DNA from: Bacilli bacterium
GTDB lineage: Bacteria > Bacillota_I > Bacilli_A > RF39 > UBA660
Direction of reading: 5' to 3'
DNA length: 64,000 nt
NCBI GenBank assembly: GCA_900768345.1
Contig: CAAGCO010000009.1
Span: forward strand, 26,222-90,221
A program made the position numbers and the translations under genes. Each line of letters starts with the position of its first letter. The first letter of the stretch is position 1. Positions 44,235 through 52,847 of the stretch are shown here, piece after piece. A model generated the notes under the pieces. The model did no database searches. It had not been told where the DNA came from and saw only the letters and a program-made list of their open reading frames with translations.

Positions 44235-45941
44235 ATGTCAAATAATTATGATGATTATGGCTACGAAGATAAAGAATATGATGATGGCAGTGCAGTAAAG
44301 AAAAGAATACTAATTGGTTTTTTAATTGTTGCAGCAATCATTATTGTAGTACTTCTAATATTAAAGGGTTGTGCTAAGAACGATAAACCTATAAACCCAA
44401 CTGAACCAACATTTGATTACGAAAAAACATTATTAGAAGCAGGTAAGAAATATTATGAAAATAATACTTACTTACTACCAATAGCAAATGGTGAATGTGG
44501 AGTTGTTGAATTAAGCACATTAAAATCACTAGGATTAGTAAATCCGGAAAATTTTAGTACATGTGATGAATCAAGAACATACGTTAAAGTTTGCGTACTA
44601 CCAAATGGTACTAAACAATACACACCTTGGTTAAGTTGTACAGATAAGAATTCTGATACAGAATACGCTGATGAAAAAGAAGGAACTATATCTGATATTG
44701 TACCTGATGAAAGCTTAGTAAGATTTACATTCTTACCAAAAAGATTAAAAGCAGGAGCACAAAATTTAGGACCTGTAGAAGAAATGTGGAAAGATGAAAT
44801 AAAATATACATCTTATAAAACAATTGCAACTACAAAGTACTATAGATATAGAGATAAATTATATACTTGGAAGATATCAGATAAAACATACTACACATCA
44901 ACTGGTGAAAAGAAAAAAGCAAGTGATGTAAAAGAGTATTACACAGTATCACCAAATAATAAATATAATTTATCAAGTGATAAAACAACTGAAGCATATA
45001 AATGGTTTACAACAACAGGTGGAACTAAAACTTATGCATTAAACTCAAAAGGTGAAAAGATTTACAGCCAAACAAATATTAAAGACTATGTATATGCAGA
45101 TGATGGAGTAAAGGTTGAATATCAAACAAGAAAACAAACTGGTAGTGGAAGAGATCCATATCATTTCTATATTTGTGGAAAATATTCAACATCAACAGTT
45201 AAGAAATATCAATTAGGAGTTAAATGTGGTGAAGATCCAGAAGATCCACAATTAGCATATACGTTTGAAGAATTCTACTCATGTAGTAAGGGTGATCGTA
45301 ATTCAATCGAATCAGATAGAGTTAAAAAAGGCGACAAATGCTATACATATGGAGAATGGAAATTAAGCATGGACAGTTGTGATGTAAGCAAACCAACATG
45401 TAGAAAGATTAATCCATTATATTATTACCACTGGTATAAATTAACAGGCGGAACTAAGAGTTATTATCCATCAGGAAGTTCTAGTGCAAGTGGTGAAAAA
45501 GTTTACTATACATCTGCACCTATAGATGGAGCTACTAAAGATTCATCTACAAAAGCAACAGCATATAAATGGTATAAAGCAACTGAAAAAGAAACAACTG
45601 AATATACAGCAGTTGCACCAAAAGGATATTCTGATGCAACTAGAACAAGCAAATCTAAATGGGGAAATTGGACTGAATATAGTGCAAAAAATCCAAAAGT
45701 ATCTGATGGAAGAAACAGACAAATCGAAACAAAAACAAAAATTAAATTACAAGAAATTAAAGGAACAAATGATTCAAGTTGGGAAGATTTAAGTACAACA
45801 TATGTAACTGAAGAAGAAATGATAAATATTTATAAACAAAATAAATATAATGTTAACTCACTTCAAGATATTAATAACAACGGTGAATTAAAATATGACA
45901 TTAAAATGATTATTAGAAACAAAAAGGAGGCTAGTCAATAA
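44235..45941 (+). CDS. Single-pass envelope protein of unknown function (sigE-sigG insert 1)
   Basis: A 568-aa protein: acidic Asp/Tyr-rich N-terminus (about 1-20), one helix (about 25-46, KKRILIGFLIVAAIIIVVLL) and a large outer part. The segment KKYYENNTYLLPIANGECGVVELSTLKSLGLV (about 77-108) resembles the loop-plus-sheet part of Gram-positive pilin-like proteins. The rest is rich in Tyr, Thr, Lys and Ser, with recurring YKWF/YKWYK, TTGGTKTY and KVYYTSAP units, i.e. diverged internal repeats, and about a dozen cysteines in pairs. GGAGGAATAAG precedes the ATG. It overlaps the next gene by one base. No family is recognised. Confidence 0.65.
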   Translation: MSNNYDDYGYEDKEYDDGSAVKKRILIGFLIVAAIIIVVLLILKGCAKNDKPINPTEPTFDYEKTLLEAGKKYYENNTYLLPIANGECGVVELSTLKSLGLVNPENFSTCDESRTYVKVCVLPNGTKQYTPWLSCTDKNSDTEYADEKEGTISDIVPDESLVRFTFLPKRLKAGAQNLGPVEEMWKDEIKYTSYKTIATTKYYRYRDKLYTWKISDKTYYTSTGEKKKASDVKEYYTVSPNNKYNLSSDKTTEAYKWFTTTGGTKTYALNSKGEKIYSQTNIKDYVYADDGVKVEYQTRKQTGSGRDPYHFYICGKYSTSTVKKYQLGVKCGEDPEDPQLAYTFEEFYSCSKGDRNSIESDRVKKGDKCYTYGEWKLSMDSCDVSKPTCRKINPLYYYHWYKLTGGTKSYYPSGSSSASGEKVYYTSAPIDGATKDSSTKATAYKWYKATEKETTEYTAVAPKGYSDATRTSKSKWGNWTEYSAKNPKVSDGRNRQIETKTKIKLQEIKGTNDSSWEDLSTTYVTEEEMINIYKQNKYNVNSLQDINNNGELKYDIKMIIRNKKEASQ

Positions 45942-47989
45942 TGGATAAAGTTAGAGAACTAGAAGCTAGATTAGAAGAAATTTTAAAAAATGATACACCT
46001 TTAGAAGAAATAGGAGCATTAGAACTAGGAAACACATGGAGAATTTTAGATGGCATCAAAAATGAGGCCAATGAAATAATGTTAGATATGCTTGTTGGTG
46101 CAACAAGAGATGAAAAAGGAAGAATGGTATCAAAAGACAAAACAACATTTGATCTTAAAGAAATTTCACAAATCTCAACTGGATTAGATATAATTACTGA
46201 TAAAGCATACGATAAAATGCATGAGTTATTAATGGAAAAAAATAGAAAATTTGATCTAATAGCTCAAAAACGTGATATGAAAAAAATACTAATTCATGCA
46301 CGTTATCAAAATAATTCATTAATTAAAACTACAGAAATTGAAATAGAATCAATTAAAAGAGATAAACAAGTTATAGCCGATATAATGAAAGCTGATGAAG
46401 AAAAAGGAGAATTATCTTCAGAAAAGAAAGCACTTTATGAAAGAGAATTAGAGAATAAAGACGCTATAATAAATGCTAAAATGGATTCTATCAACATGTT
46501 AAAAGAAAGAAATGAAGAATGCAATAATGATTTAGATAAAATTCAAAACGACATTAATATTTTAATGAATGGTGGTAAATTAGAAGAACCAAGTTTAGAA
46601 CAAGCACCAGCAGAGCCAGAAAGAACTGAGGAAGAGCCAACAGTTGAGCCTATTACTCCAGAGGAACCAGAAAGAACTGAAGGCGAACCTGAAGTAACAC
46701 CAGTTCCATTCCCAGTTGGACCTGAAACACCAACAGAACCAGAAAGAACTGAGGGCGAACCAGTAGTAACACCAGTTCCATTCCCAGTTGGACCTGAAAC
46801 TCCAACAGAACCAGAAAGAACTGAGGGCGAACCAGTAGTAACACCAGTTCCATTCCCAGTTGGACCTGAAACTCCAGCAGAACCAGAAAGAACTGGAGAA
46901 GAACCTGAGGTAACACCAGTTCCATTCCCAGGTGGTGGCGAAGAACTTCCAGTAGAACCTGAAGAAGAAGAACCAACAGTTGAAGAAACACCTGAACCAG
47001 AGCAAGAAGAAGAGGAAGAAGAATACGAACCAACACCAGCACCACTTCCATTATGGAAGAAAGTAACACTAGGATTAATGACAGCAGCAACTGTGTTCCT
47101 AGGAGCAATTGGTGTTCATACAGGAATTATTGCTCACAATCAAAATAGAATGGCTGATAGTTTAGAACATATAGCAATGGTTGATGTAGATAATCAAGAA
47201 CCAGATCAAGATGAAGATCCTAAAAATGAACCAGATGATGATAAAGATAAAGACCAAGATCAAGGAAAAAATCCCAGTCCTGGGGATAAGGATGTAAATC
47301 CAGGATCCCCTAGTACTGAACCAACAAATCCGGAACCAACAAATCCGGAGCCAACAAATCCAGAGCCATCAAATCCGGAGCCATCAAATCCGGAGCCATC
47401 AAATCCAGAGCCATCAAATCCGGAGCCATCAAATCCGGAGCCATCAAATCCGGAGCCATCAAATCCAGAACCATCAAATCCTGACCCAGGACAAAGTGAT
47501 TATGAAAAGGAAAACGGATTACCTGCACATTTAGATGAAGGTGAAGTAATCTATGATGAAAGCACTGGAATTTCAGTAAATGATAAAGGTGAAACTTATC
47601 AAGAAAATAAAGATGGATCATTAAGTTATCTTGGAGATCAAAATTTGGATAAATCAAATTCAGGTTCATCAATAGTAGGTGAAGATGAATTAAATCCATC
47701 TATTCCTCAAAATCCACCAATTACTGGCGAAGAAAAAACTGCAGAGGAAGCAGGATTAACAGAAGGAGAACGTGATTCATTACAAGATGCACTTGATGGA
47801 GTAAGTGGTGAAGATGCTTTAGACGAAAAAGTATCTAATGCACATTCAACTCCTGCAACTGGAGAAGATTATACGCAAGCACAAAACCAAGCAGAATTAG
47901 ATAAACAAACTGATGCTGATATTGCTAATTTCTTCTCAAACAATGGAATATTCGATGCATTAAATGATGGACAAGCGCTTATGCGTTAA
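45941..47989 (+). CDS. Pro/Glu-rich repeat membrane protein (sigE-sigG insert 2)
   Basis: A 682-aa protein of unknown function. Residues 1-205 are a charged coiled coil (LEARLEEIL, KMDSINMLKERNEECNND). Residues about 220-365 are a Pro/Glu-rich linker with a 24-aa unit (EPERTEGEPVVTPVPFPVGP) repeated about four times. One membrane helix lies at about 376-396 (LGLMTAATVFLGAIGVHTGII). Beyond it is an acidic stretch and ten NPEP(S/T) pentapeptides plus NPDP, then a 160-aa acidic C-terminus. The layout (coiled coil inside, proline-rich stalk outside) suggests an envelope-spanning tether. Coupled to the previous gene by a one-base overlap. Confidence 0.65.
   Translation: MDKVRELEARLEEILKNDTPLEEIGALELGNTWRILDGIKNEANEIMLDMLVGATRDEKGRMVSKDKTTFDLKEISQISTGLDIITDKAYDKMHELLMEKNRKFDLIAQKRDMKKILIHARYQNNSLIKTTEIEIESIKRDKQVIADIMKADEEKGELSSEKKALYERELENKDAIINAKMDSINMLKERNEECNNDLDKIQNDINILMNGGKLEEPSLEQAPAEPERTEEEPTVEPITPEEPERTEGEPEVTPVPFPVGPETPTEPERTEGEPVVTPVPFPVGPETPTEPERTEGEPVVTPVPFPVGPETPAEPERTGEEPEVTPVPFPGGGEELPVEPEEEEPTVEETPEPEQEEEEEEYEPTPAPLPLWKKVTLGLMTAATVFLGAIGVHTGIIAHNQNRMADSLEHIAMVDVDNQEPDQDEDPKNEPDDDKDKDQDQGKNPSPGDKDVNPGSPSTEPTNPEPTNPEPTNPEPSNPEPSNPEPSNPEPSNPEPSNPEPSNPEPSNPEPSNPDPGQSDYEKENGLPAHLDEGEVIYDESTGISVNDKGETYQENKDGSLSYLGDQNLDKSNSGSSIVGEDELNPSIPQNPPITGEEKTAEEAGLTEGERDSLQDALDGVSGEDALDEKVSNAHSTPATGEDYTQAQNQAELDKQTDADIANFFSNNGIFDALNDGQALMR
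46664..46934 (+). repeat. 72-bp coding tandem repeat
   Basis: Three near-identical 72-base units and one shortened unit, encoding EPERTEGEPVVTPVPFPVGP plus ETPT. High identity between units suggests recent expansion. Confidence 0.85.
47327..47491 (+). repeat. 15-bp coding tandem repeat (NPEPS/T)
   Basis: Eleven 15-base units: ten encode NPEP followed by Ser or Thr and the last encodes NPDPG. Synonymous changes alternate (CCGGAG, CCAGAG, CCGGAA), a pattern that looks like duplication of blocks of three units. Confidence 0.9.
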
Positions 47990-48010
47990 TGTATAAAGGA
48001 GGAAAAGAGA

Positions 48011-48253
48011 ATGGAAAATTTAACAAATCAAGTTTTAAACCTAAAAAGTGGTAAAAAGTATTTTGTACTTAGACAAGCATCATATAAAGGCGTAACATAC
48101 TTCTTAGGTGCTGAAATCACTCCTGATGGTGAGGACTTTACAAATCAATTCGTATTTTTTGAAGATATTAAAAGGGATGGCAAATCTTTAGTAAAAGAAG
48201 TTAAAGATCCTGCAATACTTCAAGTATTAGCAAAAAATATTAAATTAGATTAA
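48011..48253 (+). CDS. Small soluble protein (sigE-sigG insert 3)
   Basis: An 80-aa protein with AAAGGAGG upstream. The pattern KKYFVLRQASYKGVTYFLGAEITPDGEDFTNQFVFFEDI resembles the beta-rich core of DUF1292-like small proteins, but I cannot confirm it. It lies 21 bases after the Pro/Glu-rich gene and 50 bases before sigG. Confidence 0.6.
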   Translation: MENLTNQVLNLKSGKKYFVLRQASYKGVTYFLGAEITPDGEDFTNQFVFFEDIKRDGKSLVKEVKDPAILQVLAKNIKLD

Positions 48254-48273
48254 TGAATAAAAAAATAAAAATT

Positions 48274-48303
48274 CTTTCAATATATAATTGAAAGGATTTT
48301 TTT
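48274..48303 (+). promoter_or_regulatory. Hairpin covering the sigG ribosome-binding site
   Basis: CTTTCAAT-ATATA-ATTGAAAG forms an 8-bp stem whose 3' arm contains AAAGG of the only sigG ribosome-binding site, followed by TTTTTTT and the ATG at 48304. It can act as a terminator for read-through transcripts or lower sigG translation. A transcript starting inside the hairpin would escape it. Confidence 0.65.
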
Positions 48304-49074
48304 ATGGCAAAGAATAAAGTAGAAATAACAGGAATTAATACAAGCACTCTAAAAACGTTAAACACTGATGAGATGAATAATTTATTTATTGAACTTCAAA
48401 AAGGCAACAAAAGTGCTAAAAACACCCTTATAGAAGGGAATTTGAAATTAGTATTAAGTATATTAAAGAAATATCAAAATAGATGTGATAATTTAGATGA
48501 TTTATTTCAAATAGGAACAATTGGTTTAATAAAAGCAATTGATAATTTTGATCTATCTTTTGGAGTAAAATTTAGTACTTATGCAGTTCTAATGATAGAA
48601 GGTGAAATTAAAAGATACATAAGAGATAATAATCAAATAAGAATATCAAGAACTATAAAAGAACTCTCTTATCAAATAATAAACTATAAAGAAACATATC
48701 TTAAAGATAATGGAATATATCCATCAAATGAAGAAATATGCGAATACTTTAATATTACACCATATGAACTATATAATGCATTATCTTCTCTAACAGAACC
48801 AATGAGTATATTTGAACCCATATATAATGACGGAGGAGATACAATATATTTATTAGATCAACTAGAAGATAAAACAACAAAAGATTTAAATGAACTTTTA
48901 GCTCTTAGAGAAGCACTAGGTAAAATAAAAGATAGAGAAAGAATAACTATAGAAAAAAGATATATAGAAGGATTAAATCAATCAGAAATAGCAGACTTTC
49001 TAGGTGTAAGTCAAGCACAAGTATCAAGAATAGAAAATAGCGCTTTATCTAGTATAAAAAAACTCATTTTGTAA
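48304..49074 (+). CDS. sigG: Forespore sigma factor sigma-G
   Basis: Late forespore-specific sigma factor. The 256-aa product begins with the SigG signature NKVEITGINTSTLKTLN, followed by region 2 (NLKLVLSILKKYQNRCDNLDDLFQIGTIGLIKAIDNFDLSFGVKFSTYA), IRDNNQIRISR in region 3, EPIYNDGGDTIYLLDQLED, and region 4 with QSEIADFLGVSQAQVSRIE. These features separate it from SigF. In Bacillus it directly follows sigE; here three genes intervene. Confidence 0.95.
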   Translation: MAKNKVEITGINTSTLKTLNTDEMNNLFIELQKGNKSAKNTLIEGNLKLVLSILKKYQNRCDNLDDLFQIGTIGLIKAIDNFDLSFGVKFSTYAVLMIEGEIKRYIRDNNQIRISRTIKELSYQIINYKETYLKDNGIYPSNEEICEYFNITPYELYNALSSLTEPMSIFEPIYNDGGDTIYLLDQLEDKTTKDLNELLALREALGKIKDRERITIEKRYIEGLNQSEIADFLGVSQAQVSRIENSALSSIKKLIL

Positions 49075-49085
49075 TATACTTTAAT

Positions 49086-49316
49086 ATGAAATTATCAGAG
49101 TTACAAAGAAAAGATATTATAAATATAAAAGATGGTAAAAAAGTAGGAAGAATTATAGATGTTGAATTTGATCCATCTAATGGCTATATGATAAAGTTTG
49201 TTATTGAAAGAACACATTTTGTAAGAAGTTTATTAAGTACAAGTGAGAATCTATCAATAAAGTTTACTCAAATCAAAAAATTAGGAGAAGACGTAATACT
49301 TATAGATATATCTTAG
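49086..49316 (+). CDS. PRC-barrel protein of the YlmC/YmxH family
   Basis: A 76-aa PRC-barrel protein: KDIINIKDGKKVGRIIDVEFDPSNGYMIKFVIE is the family core. YlmC/YmxH proteins follow sigG or sit in sporulation operons of many Firmicutes; their role is unknown. It lies 11 bases after sigG with a weak ribosome-binding site. Confidence 0.88.
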   Translation: MKLSELQRKDIINIKDGKKVGRIIDVEFDPSNGYMIKFVIERTHFVRSLLSTSENLSIKFTQIKKLGEDVILIDIS

Positions 49317-49338
49317 AAAATATGTTAAAATACAAATT

Positions 49339-49824
49339 ATGAAAAAGAAATATATTATTATTAGTTTATTAATTTTATTATTAATATTATTTGATCAAGC
49401 AATAAAGTTATTAGTATTAAAAACTATAGTAAATTCTCCAGTTATCATTATTGATAATTTTTTAAAATTTATATATGTAAAAAATACTGGTGCAGCATTT
49501 GGTTTTCTTGGAAATAGTACAAATTTATTAGTAATATTAACAGTAATGCTTCTTTATTATTTAATTAATGAAATAAGAAGAAATATAGATTCTAAGTTAT
49601 CTATTGTATCTCTTTCTTTAATAATAAGCGGAGCTATAGGAAACCTAATAGATAGAATATTTAGAGGATATGTAATTGATTATATTTCTTTTACATTATT
49701 TAATAGAGAAATGGCTGTATTTAATGCAGCAGATATATTTATAACATTTGGTGTTATATTACTTATGTATATTATAATAAGGGATGGTAGAAGTGAAAGA
49801 ATTAGTAGTAGAAGAAAAAGATAA
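49339..49824 (+). CDS. lspA: Lipoprotein signal peptidase
   Basis: Aspartic membrane protease that removes signal peptides of lipoproteins such as those at 6954 and 37687. The 161-aa product has four helices, with DQAIKLLV, NTGAAFGFL, the catalytic Asp in GNLIDRIFRGYVIDYI and the second Asp in FNAADIFITFG. The C-terminus is basic. It overlaps rluD by 41 bases. Confidence 0.95.
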   Translation: MKKKYIIISLLILLLILFDQAIKLLVLKTIVNSPVIIIDNFLKFIYVKNTGAAFGFLGNSTNLLVILTVMLLYYLINEIRRNIDSKLSIVSLSLIISGAIGNLIDRIFRGYVIDYISFTLFNREMAVFNAADIFITFGVILLMYIIIRDGRSERISSRRKR

Positions 49825-50692
49825 TTTAAAAAGATTAGATATATTTTTAACAGAAAACACAGATGAAAGTAGAAATTTTTTATTAAAGAATATTAAAAGT
49901 GGTAAGATAACTGTTAATGATAAAGTTGTTAAAGGTGGATATACTCTAAAAGTAGGGGACATTATCAAAATTGGTGATTTAAGTGTAGACACTACTGTTA
50001 AAGGAGAACAAATTCCATTAGATATTCTTTATGAAGATGAATATATCATGGTAGTAAATAAAAAGAGTGGTATGGTAGTCCATCCAGGTAATGGAAACTA
50101 TACAGGCACTCTTGTTAATGCATTAATGGGTTACACTGAAGATTTATCAAACGAAGGTGGAGATAATAGATGTGGTATCGTCCATAGAATTGATAAAGAC
50201 ACTTCAGGAATACTTTTAATAGCTAAAACAAATGAAGCTCATAGAATACTTTCAGAAGACTTTAAAAACAAGAATATTAAAAGAAAATATATAGCATTAG
50301 TTCATGGAGTTATCGATAATAATAAAGGTAAGATTGTGGCTCCAATAGGTAGAAGCAAACAAGATAGAAAGAAAATGTGTGTTACCGATGAAAATGCAAA
50401 AAAAGCAACAACTAATTTTACAGTATTAGAAAGATATAAAAATGCAACACTAGTAGAATTAATTTTAGAGACAGGAAGAACACATCAAATAAGAGTTCAT
50501 ATGGAATATATAGGTCATCCAGTAGTAAACGACCCAACTTACGGAAAGAGAAAACTAATAAATGATTATGGTCAAATGCTACATGCAGAATACCTAGGAT
50601 TTAATCATCCAATAACTAAAGAATTTATGGAATTTTCATGTCCTCCAGAAAAAGAGTTTATGGAAATACTAGATATGTTTAAAAATTCATAA
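49784..50692 (+). CDS. rluD: 23S rRNA pseudouridine synthase RluD family
   Basis: RluA-family enzyme, equivalent of Bacillus YlyB, next to lspA as usual. The 302-aa product has an S4-like N-terminal domain (RLDIFLTENTDESRNFLLKNIKSGKITVNDK) and the catalytic HRIDKDTSGILL (Asp in about residues 130-141), then ETGRTHQIRVHMEYIGHPVVND. The start could also be the GTG at 49793, which has AAGGGA at better spacing. Targets in 23S rRNA cannot be told from sequence. Confidence 0.93.
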   Translation: MVEVKELVVEEKDNLKRLDIFLTENTDESRNFLLKNIKSGKITVNDKVVKGGYTLKVGDIIKIGDLSVDTTVKGEQIPLDILYEDEYIMVVNKKSGMVVHPGNGNYTGTLVNALMGYTEDLSNEGGDNRCGIVHRIDKDTSGILLIAKTNEAHRILSEDFKNKNIKRKYIALVHGVIDNNKGKIVAPIGRSKQDRKKMCVTDENAKKATTNFTVLERYKNATLVELILETGRTHQIRVHMEYIGHPVVNDPTYGKRKLINDYGQMLHAEYLGFNHPITKEFMEFSCPPEKEFMEILDMFKNS

Positions 50693-51146
50693 AATAAACA
50701 GTAGCCATTAATATAAAAGCATATATACTATAAATAATATAAGGTATCAAAAAATATGAAGAAGTTTTTGATATCTTTTTAGTCTCAATAAATAAGAATA
50801 TTGTTGATAGCATAACTATAGTAGTAATCGCAAATCCTAAGAATGGGCTCATCAAATAAAAGAAGAAATACATAAATAATTGATTAGCAAGATAATTAGT
50901 AAGTAATATATATAAATAATCTTTATTTTGAAGAATTTTAACTTTATTATAGATAATAACAATGCTTATAGTATTTAATATATATATTAAAAGCCAAATA
51001 ATACTTATCCATTTACCACTAAGAGCGAAACTAGGTAATTTAAGCATGCTGTAAAATGCCGCATCATATTTAAAGATTAACCCACTAAGTAACCAAAAAA
51101 ATAGTATAATAATAAATAATAGTATTTGTTTAAGATATGTTTTCAT
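50679..51146 (-). CDS. TspO/MBR-family membrane protein
   Basis: A 155-aa protein with five predicted helices. FYSMLKLPSFALSGKWISIIWLLIYILNTISIVIIY matches the P.F.P...F...W..LY pattern of the TspO/MBR family with changes. The C-terminal ends of this gene and rluD overlap by 14 bases on opposite strands. TspO proteins bind tetrapyrroles or sterols in other organisms; no such link is visible here. Confidence 0.75.
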   Translation of the reverse strand: MKTYLKQILLFIIILFFWLLSGLIFKYDAAFYSMLKLPSFALSGKWISIIWLLIYILNTISIVIIYNKVKILQNKDYLYILLTNYLANQLFMYFFFYLMSPFLGFAITTIVMLSTIFLFIETKKISKTSSYFLIPYIIYSIYAFILMATVYFMNF

Positions 51147-51210
51147 TTTTTATCACCTCTTTACTAATACTATGATTAATAGTAAAATATTATTATTGAA
51201 AGGAAATATT

Positions 51211-52347
51211 ATGAATATAAAAATAGATAAAAAAGATGATGTTATATTAAAAATATTACATTATTTTATAACAGAAGAAGATTATAAGCCGATAATTATA
51301 AATGGTTTAGAAAATGAAATATGGCTTGAAAATATGCAAAGTGATCTAAAATTAATTAGAATAAATACCAACTATATACATAATGAAGAACAATTAAAAA
51401 CAGATATGTATAAAGCACAAAGCATAATGAAAAGTATAAAAAGAAATACTTTTTCACTAAAAATGAATATGTTAAATTTACTTTTAGATACAGGTGATAG
51501 TGTAAAAGTAATAGATACTAAAAATATTGAAACAATAAAAGTGGATGAAATTAGTGATTTTAAAAAGAATAAAGTAGTTAAAGAATTCTTTCCAAAAGTT
51601 AGCAATGCTGAGCTAACTGACCAAGTAGATCCTATAGAATTCTTTAAGTTAACTGAAGATATGAATCAAAAAACAATAAAGAATGAAAAGAAACTTGCTA
51701 AAATATTTAGTCAAAAGAAACCGGTTGTTACTTATGCATTAATTGTATTAAATATCATGGTATATTTATTTATGGCATTATATGACTTAGATGGAACATA
51801 TTTCTACGCACTGGCTAATAATTATGAATTTGTTCAAAATGGACAAATTTATAGATTGTTAACTTCTATGTTCTTACATGCAGATATAATACATATTGGA
51901 TGCAACATGTATGCATTATATATTTTAGGACCACAAGTAGAAAGATACTATGGCAAAACTAAATTCTTACTTATATACTTATTAAGTGGAATATTAGGAA
52001 GTATATTTAGTTGTGTATTTATGAGTGCTGATACTATAAGTATGGGAGCATCAGGAGCAATATTTGGACTTCTTGGAAGTATAGCATACTTTACTTACTA
52101 CTATAGAGCAACACTTCAAGGATTACTAAGAAGCCAAGTATTACCAGTTATATTACTAAACCTAGCAATAGGATTCATGGTACCAGGAATAGATATTTCA
52201 GGACACATTGGTGGTCTAATTGGTGGAACTTTAGTATCAATGGCAATTGGAATAGGGGATAAAGGGAGAAAAACAGATCAAATAAATGGAATAATAGTAT
52301 TCATACTTATGACATTTGCAATGCTATATATGGTATACATTAAATAA
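51211..52347 (+). CDS. Rhomboid-family intramembrane serine protease (GluP-like)
   Basis: A 378-aa protein. The ATG at 51211 follows GAAAGGAAATATT. Residues 1-170 are a soluble N-terminal domain as in GluP of Bacillus. The rhomboid core has HADIIHIGCNMYALYILG (about 225-242), the nucleophile Ser in GASGAIFG (about 283) and the catalytic His in SGHIGGLIGG (about 330). Substrates are unknown; in Bacillus GluP is linked to envelope and division. Confidence 0.92.
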   Translation: MNIKIDKKDDVILKILHYFITEEDYKPIIINGLENEIWLENMQSDLKLIRINTNYIHNEEQLKTDMYKAQSIMKSIKRNTFSLKMNMLNLLLDTGDSVKVIDTKNIETIKVDEISDFKKNKVVKEFFPKVSNAELTDQVDPIEFFKLTEDMNQKTIKNEKKLAKIFSQKKPVVTYALIVLNIMVYLFMALYDLDGTYFYALANNYEFVQNGQIYRLLTSMFLHADIIHIGCNMYALYILGPQVERYYGKTKFLLIYLLSGILGSIFSCVFMSADTISMGASGAIFGLLGSIAYFTYYYRATLQGLLRSQVLPVILLNLAIGFMVPGIDISGHIGGLIGGTLVSMAIGIGDKGRKTDQINGIIVFILMTFAMLYMVYIK

Positions 52348-52824
52348 ATGTTTGGATACAAAGTATTTTATAAAGGTCTAAAAGACAGTTTTGGAAATGA
52401 ATACACATTAGGTACAAAGTACAAACTAGATGGAGAAGTAAAGTGGAGTCAAAACGGATTTCACTTTTGTAAAAGACCTGAGGATACTCTAAGAAATTTC
52501 GATGACTTTAATAATGAATTAGAAATAGCACTTATAGAAGCATCAGGAAATATAGTAGAGTATGATGATGAATACTATGGATATTATGATATGTTTGCTA
52601 GTAGTGAATACAAAATAATAAGAGTTATGAGTAGAGATGAGATAGTAAGAGATATATTAAGTTCAAAAAATATACTTAGACAAAAAAGATTACTTGAAAG
52701 AATGAGACTAACAGAAAGTCAATTAAAACATTTTAAAGGATTAAGTATAGAACTAGACGATGTAATTAGTTATTATCAATATCATGACACAGAAGTATAT
52801 CAAAGAAAATATAAAAAAAGTTGA
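52348..52824 (+). CDS. Protein of unknown function (DUF7666-like pattern)
   Basis: A 158-aa soluble protein starting at the base after the rhomboid stop. The first half, FYKGLKDSFGNEYTLGTKYKLDGEVKWSQNGFHFCKRPEDTLRNF, has the 'GFHFCK.PEDTL' pattern seen in small phage-associated domains of unknown function. The second half is helical and basic with two arginine-rich segments. No catalytic motif is visible. Confidence 0.6.
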   Translation: MFGYKVFYKGLKDSFGNEYTLGTKYKLDGEVKWSQNGFHFCKRPEDTLRNFDDFNNELEIALIEASGNIVEYDDEYYGYYDMFASSEYKIIRVMSRDEIVRDILSSKNILRQKRLLERMRLTESQLKHFKGLSIELDDVISYYQYHDTEVYQRKYKKS

Positions 52825-52847
52825 CTATTAAGCCAACTTTTTTTTAC
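52814..52847. terminator. Bidirectional terminator between 52824 and lexA
   Basis: AAAAGTTGAC-TATTAA-GCCAACTTTTTTTT: stem with one mismatch, A and T runs both sides. Confidence 0.7.

Noticed and set aside
46595..47108. Two long minus-strand ORFs with W/F/C-rich or L/V-rich products
   Set aside because: They are antisense shadows of the Pro/Glu repeat array; composition is dictated by the GAACCA-type repeats and there is no ribosome-binding site.
47327..47491. Regular short repeats that could suggest a CRISPR array
   Set aside because: Units are contiguous 15-base coding repeats in frame with no spacers, and no cas genes are nearby.
47310..47699. Minus-strand ORF of 129 codons with repeated APDLM units
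   Set aside because: Antisense reading of the 15-bp NPEP repeat; no independent start signal.
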